Part shown: positions 62,675 through 64,000 of the stretch, piece by piece | How positions within the stretch are numbered: the stretch's first letter is position 1 | Layout of the letters: each line of letters begins with the position of its first letter | Origin: Streptomyces sp. NRRL B-3428 | Lineage (GTDB): Bacteria; Actinomycetota; Actinomycetes; Streptomycetales; Streptomycetaceae | Assembly (NCBI GenBank): GCA_000721375.1 | Contig: JOGW01000003.1 | Span: forward strand, 558,001 to 622,000 | Length of the DNA: 64,000 nucleotides | Direction: 5' to 3' | Position numbers and translations under genes: made by a program | The notes under the pieces: model-generated | What the model was told of the DNA's origin: nothing | Database searches by the model: none | Seen by the model: only the letters and a program-made list of their open reading frames with translations

Positions 62675-63369
62675 GGCGGACGGTCGCGGTCCATCGCGGT
62701 TGCCCACTGGCGGAGAGACGGTGTGGGGTGCGCTCGGGCGATCTCGAGCGCACCGTCGAGCAGGGCGTGCAGGTGCGGTGGGCAACTCTCCCAGGTCTGC
62801 GGGACCTCGTACATGAGCCGGTGGCGCAGCCGCTGGTCCGTAGTCGTGGCCAAGAGCGTCAGCACCGTCTCGCGCCAGGCCACCACGGCAGCACGCGACA
62901 CGTCGAGCGCGGGATCTCGTACGCCGTCGGGCGCGTACGCAGGTGAGCGGTCCGCACGCAGCGGCACGCCCGCGCTGTACCAGGCCCGCATCGCCCCCAT
63001 GCGTTCGGCGTCCGTGCCCTCGCGCAGGTACGCGACGAGTGCCATCAGGACGCGGCGGCGGCCGAAGGCGTACACCGCCGGTTCGACGAACCAGAGGCAG
63101 AAGCTGGGGTCGGGGTCGTATACGGCCGCGGCCATGAGGGGTTCGAAGAACTCCTCGGGCAGAGCGGCGCGTGCGAGCAACGGTTTGCGTGCGGCTCCGG
63201 CGAGACGCCGGGCCCGCCGCCGCTCCTCCTTCGGCACAGAGGCCGGATCCGGGACCGGCACAGTGGCCGGCCCGGGAGCCGGCCCTTCGATCCCCAGGAG
63301 CCCCGCCACTTCCGTCGCGCATGTCAGAAAGGAGCGGGCCCCGTAGGGGAGTTGGCGCTCTGCGGTCAT
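62668..63369 (-). CDS. Hypothetical protein
   Basis: A 233-residue cytosolic protein, not recognised. It is helix-rich, with LWFVEPAVYAFGRRRVLMALVAYLREG and a C-terminal LHALLDGALEIARAH segment that may be a repeat-like helical bundle. A Pro/Val-rich linker (residues 30-60) precedes it. The ATG start fits; it overlaps the stop of the SGNH gene by 7 nt on the opposite strand. Confidence 0.72.
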   Translation of the reverse strand: MTAERQLPYGARSFLTCATEVAGLLGIEGPAPGPATVPVPDPASVPKEERRRARRLAGAARKPLLARAALPEEFFEPLMAAAVYDPDPSFCLWFVEPAVYAFGRRRVLMALVAYLREGTDAERMGAMRAWYSAGVPLRADRSPAYAPDGVRDPALDVSRAAVVAWRETVLTLLATTTDQRLRHRLMYEVPQTWESCPPHLHALLDGALEIARAHPTPSLRQWATAMDRDRPPQ

Positions 63370-63418
63370 CCCGGCATTCTGGCCCGGGCGTCGCGGCCGC
63401 GATACGGGGCAAGCACTC

Positions 63419-64000
63419 CTAGGCCGCCCGCACCGACTGCAAGCGGTGCACGCTGCGCGCCGACCCCGTGACCCCCGACAAGAACCCCTGCGCCCGCGGA
63501 GACGCATGATCGGTCAGCCAGTCCGGGTCGATGTCGCAGACCGCCACCTCCACGCCCGTGCCCGCCAGGGCGAGCGGCAAGGTGTGGACCACCGTGGACG
63601 GGAAGGACAGGATGCGGCGGCCGATGGGGCCGCGCCGGGCGATGAGTTCGAGGGGCAGGTCGGGGCGGACGATCTCCAGACGGGTCTCCACGGCGAGGCG
63701 GTGCAGCTTGTCCGTGGACTCGCGGCGGTGGGCGAAGTAGCGGGTCGCGCCGTGCTTCAGGGCCAGGCGCTGCACCGCGTCCAGATAGCGGTCCGGGTCC
63801 ACGACGCCGGTCTCGACGAGTGAAGTACCCACCAGGTCCGCGCCCTTGGTGATGCGGGGCGGGCCGAAACGGCTGCGGGTCCAGGAGAAGTCGTTCTCCC
63901 TGATCACGATGCCTTCGGGGGCGTTCACCGGCATCGAGGAGAAGACCTCGACGCCGCGTGAGCGCTTCGGCGTGAGGCGGCGGCGGGCCGCGGACGAGAA
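63419..64000 (-). CDS. Partial hypothetical protein, possible polysialyltransferase-like wall-polymer enzyme
   Basis: Truncated by the right edge; the C-terminal 193 residues are present. The pattern YFAHRRESTDKLHRLAVETRL and ILSFPSTVVHTLPLALAGTGVEVAVCDIDPDW resembles polysialyltransferase-type proteins (His in HR, Ser/Thr in FPSTVVHT). In S. coelicolor the region just beyond carries teichulosonic acid-type wall-polymer genes, which fits. The frame is open to the edge (last visible codons FSSAARRRLTPKRSRGVEVF). Confidence 0.6.
   Translation of the reverse strand, partial: FSSAARRRLTPKRSRGVEVFSSMPVNAPEGIVIRENDFSWTRSRFGPPRITKGADLVGTSLVETGVVDPDRYLDAVQRLALKHGATRYFAHRRESTDKLHRLAVETRLEIVRPDLPLELIARRGPIGRRILSFPSTVVHTLPLALAGTGVEVAVCDIDPDWLTDHASPRAQGFLSGVTGSARSVHRLQSVRAA

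Overview
The window is a 64-kb piece of a Streptomyces chromosome core. It has very high G+C, dense genes with G/C at third codon positions, many GTG starts, and leaderless promoters. The gene order closely matches the S. coelicolor SCO4880-SCO4935 interval as I remember it (hutH, cya, birA, pccB, accA2, deoC, sigQ/afsQ1/afsQ2, add, deoA). I see no prophage, insertion sequence, CRISPR array, rRNA or tRNA.

Layout. 1-8.2 kb: cell-envelope genes (a secreted S8 peptidase cut by the left edge, a MacB/FtsX-type ABC pair, an L,D-transpeptidase lipoprotein, an acidic protein, a small LAETG sortase substrate). 8.2-14.8 kb: enoyl-CoA hydratase, histidine ammonia-lyase, a GGDEF protein, adenylate cyclase and biotin ligase. 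15-23.4 kb: acyl-CoA carboxylase beta (pccB), epsilon (pccE) and alpha (accA2) subunits around a class B PBP, Maf and an ECF sigma cluster. BirA biotinylates the AccA2 carrier domain, so enzyme and substrate lie close together. 23.5-36 kb: a membrane-protein pair, a DeoR-type regulator, an NAD(P)H-quinone dehydrogenase-like flavoprotein, purine nucleoside phosphorylase, a phosphosugar mutase, a membrane mannosyltransferase, and deoC with two aldehyde dehydrogenases. 36-43.5 kb: uridine kinase and the SigQ/AfsQ1/AfsQ2 system. 43.5-50.8 kb: adenosine deaminase, a LysR/MFS pair, a second L,D-transpeptidase, an ECF sigma factor with a SnoaL-like tail, and a STAS protein. 51-59.4 kb: thymidine phosphorylase, cytidine deaminase and a complete BMP-family nucleoside ABC transporter with two binding lipoproteins. 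59.6-64 kb: a lipoprotein, an M20 amidohydrolase, an SGNH hydrolase and, at the right edge, a fragment of a probable wall-polymer gene.

The main result is a probable nucleoside salvage and catabolism regulon. The palindrome CTACGCGCGTAG, or its one-sided variant CTACGCGCGTTA, occurs five times. Each copy lies just upstream of a nucleoside gene: purine nucleoside phosphorylase, deoC plus aldehyde dehydrogenases, adenosine deaminase, and both BMP lipoproteins that head the transporter-cdd-deoA unit. Together these genes import nucleosides, deaminate and phosphorolyse them, isomerise the sugar phosphate, split deoxyribose-5-phosphate and oxidise the acetaldehyde. Three of the five targets look leaderless, with the palindrome in or next to the promoter.

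Other points: an ABC ATPase whose best start is ATC behind a strong Shine-Dalgarno; a hairpin element with a conserved 11-nt loop found twice; a duplicated gene start beside one of those hairpins; many short tandem duplications at or just after stop codons; and an AfsQ1-type triple direct repeat upstream of sigQ. All functions are inferred from sequence alone.
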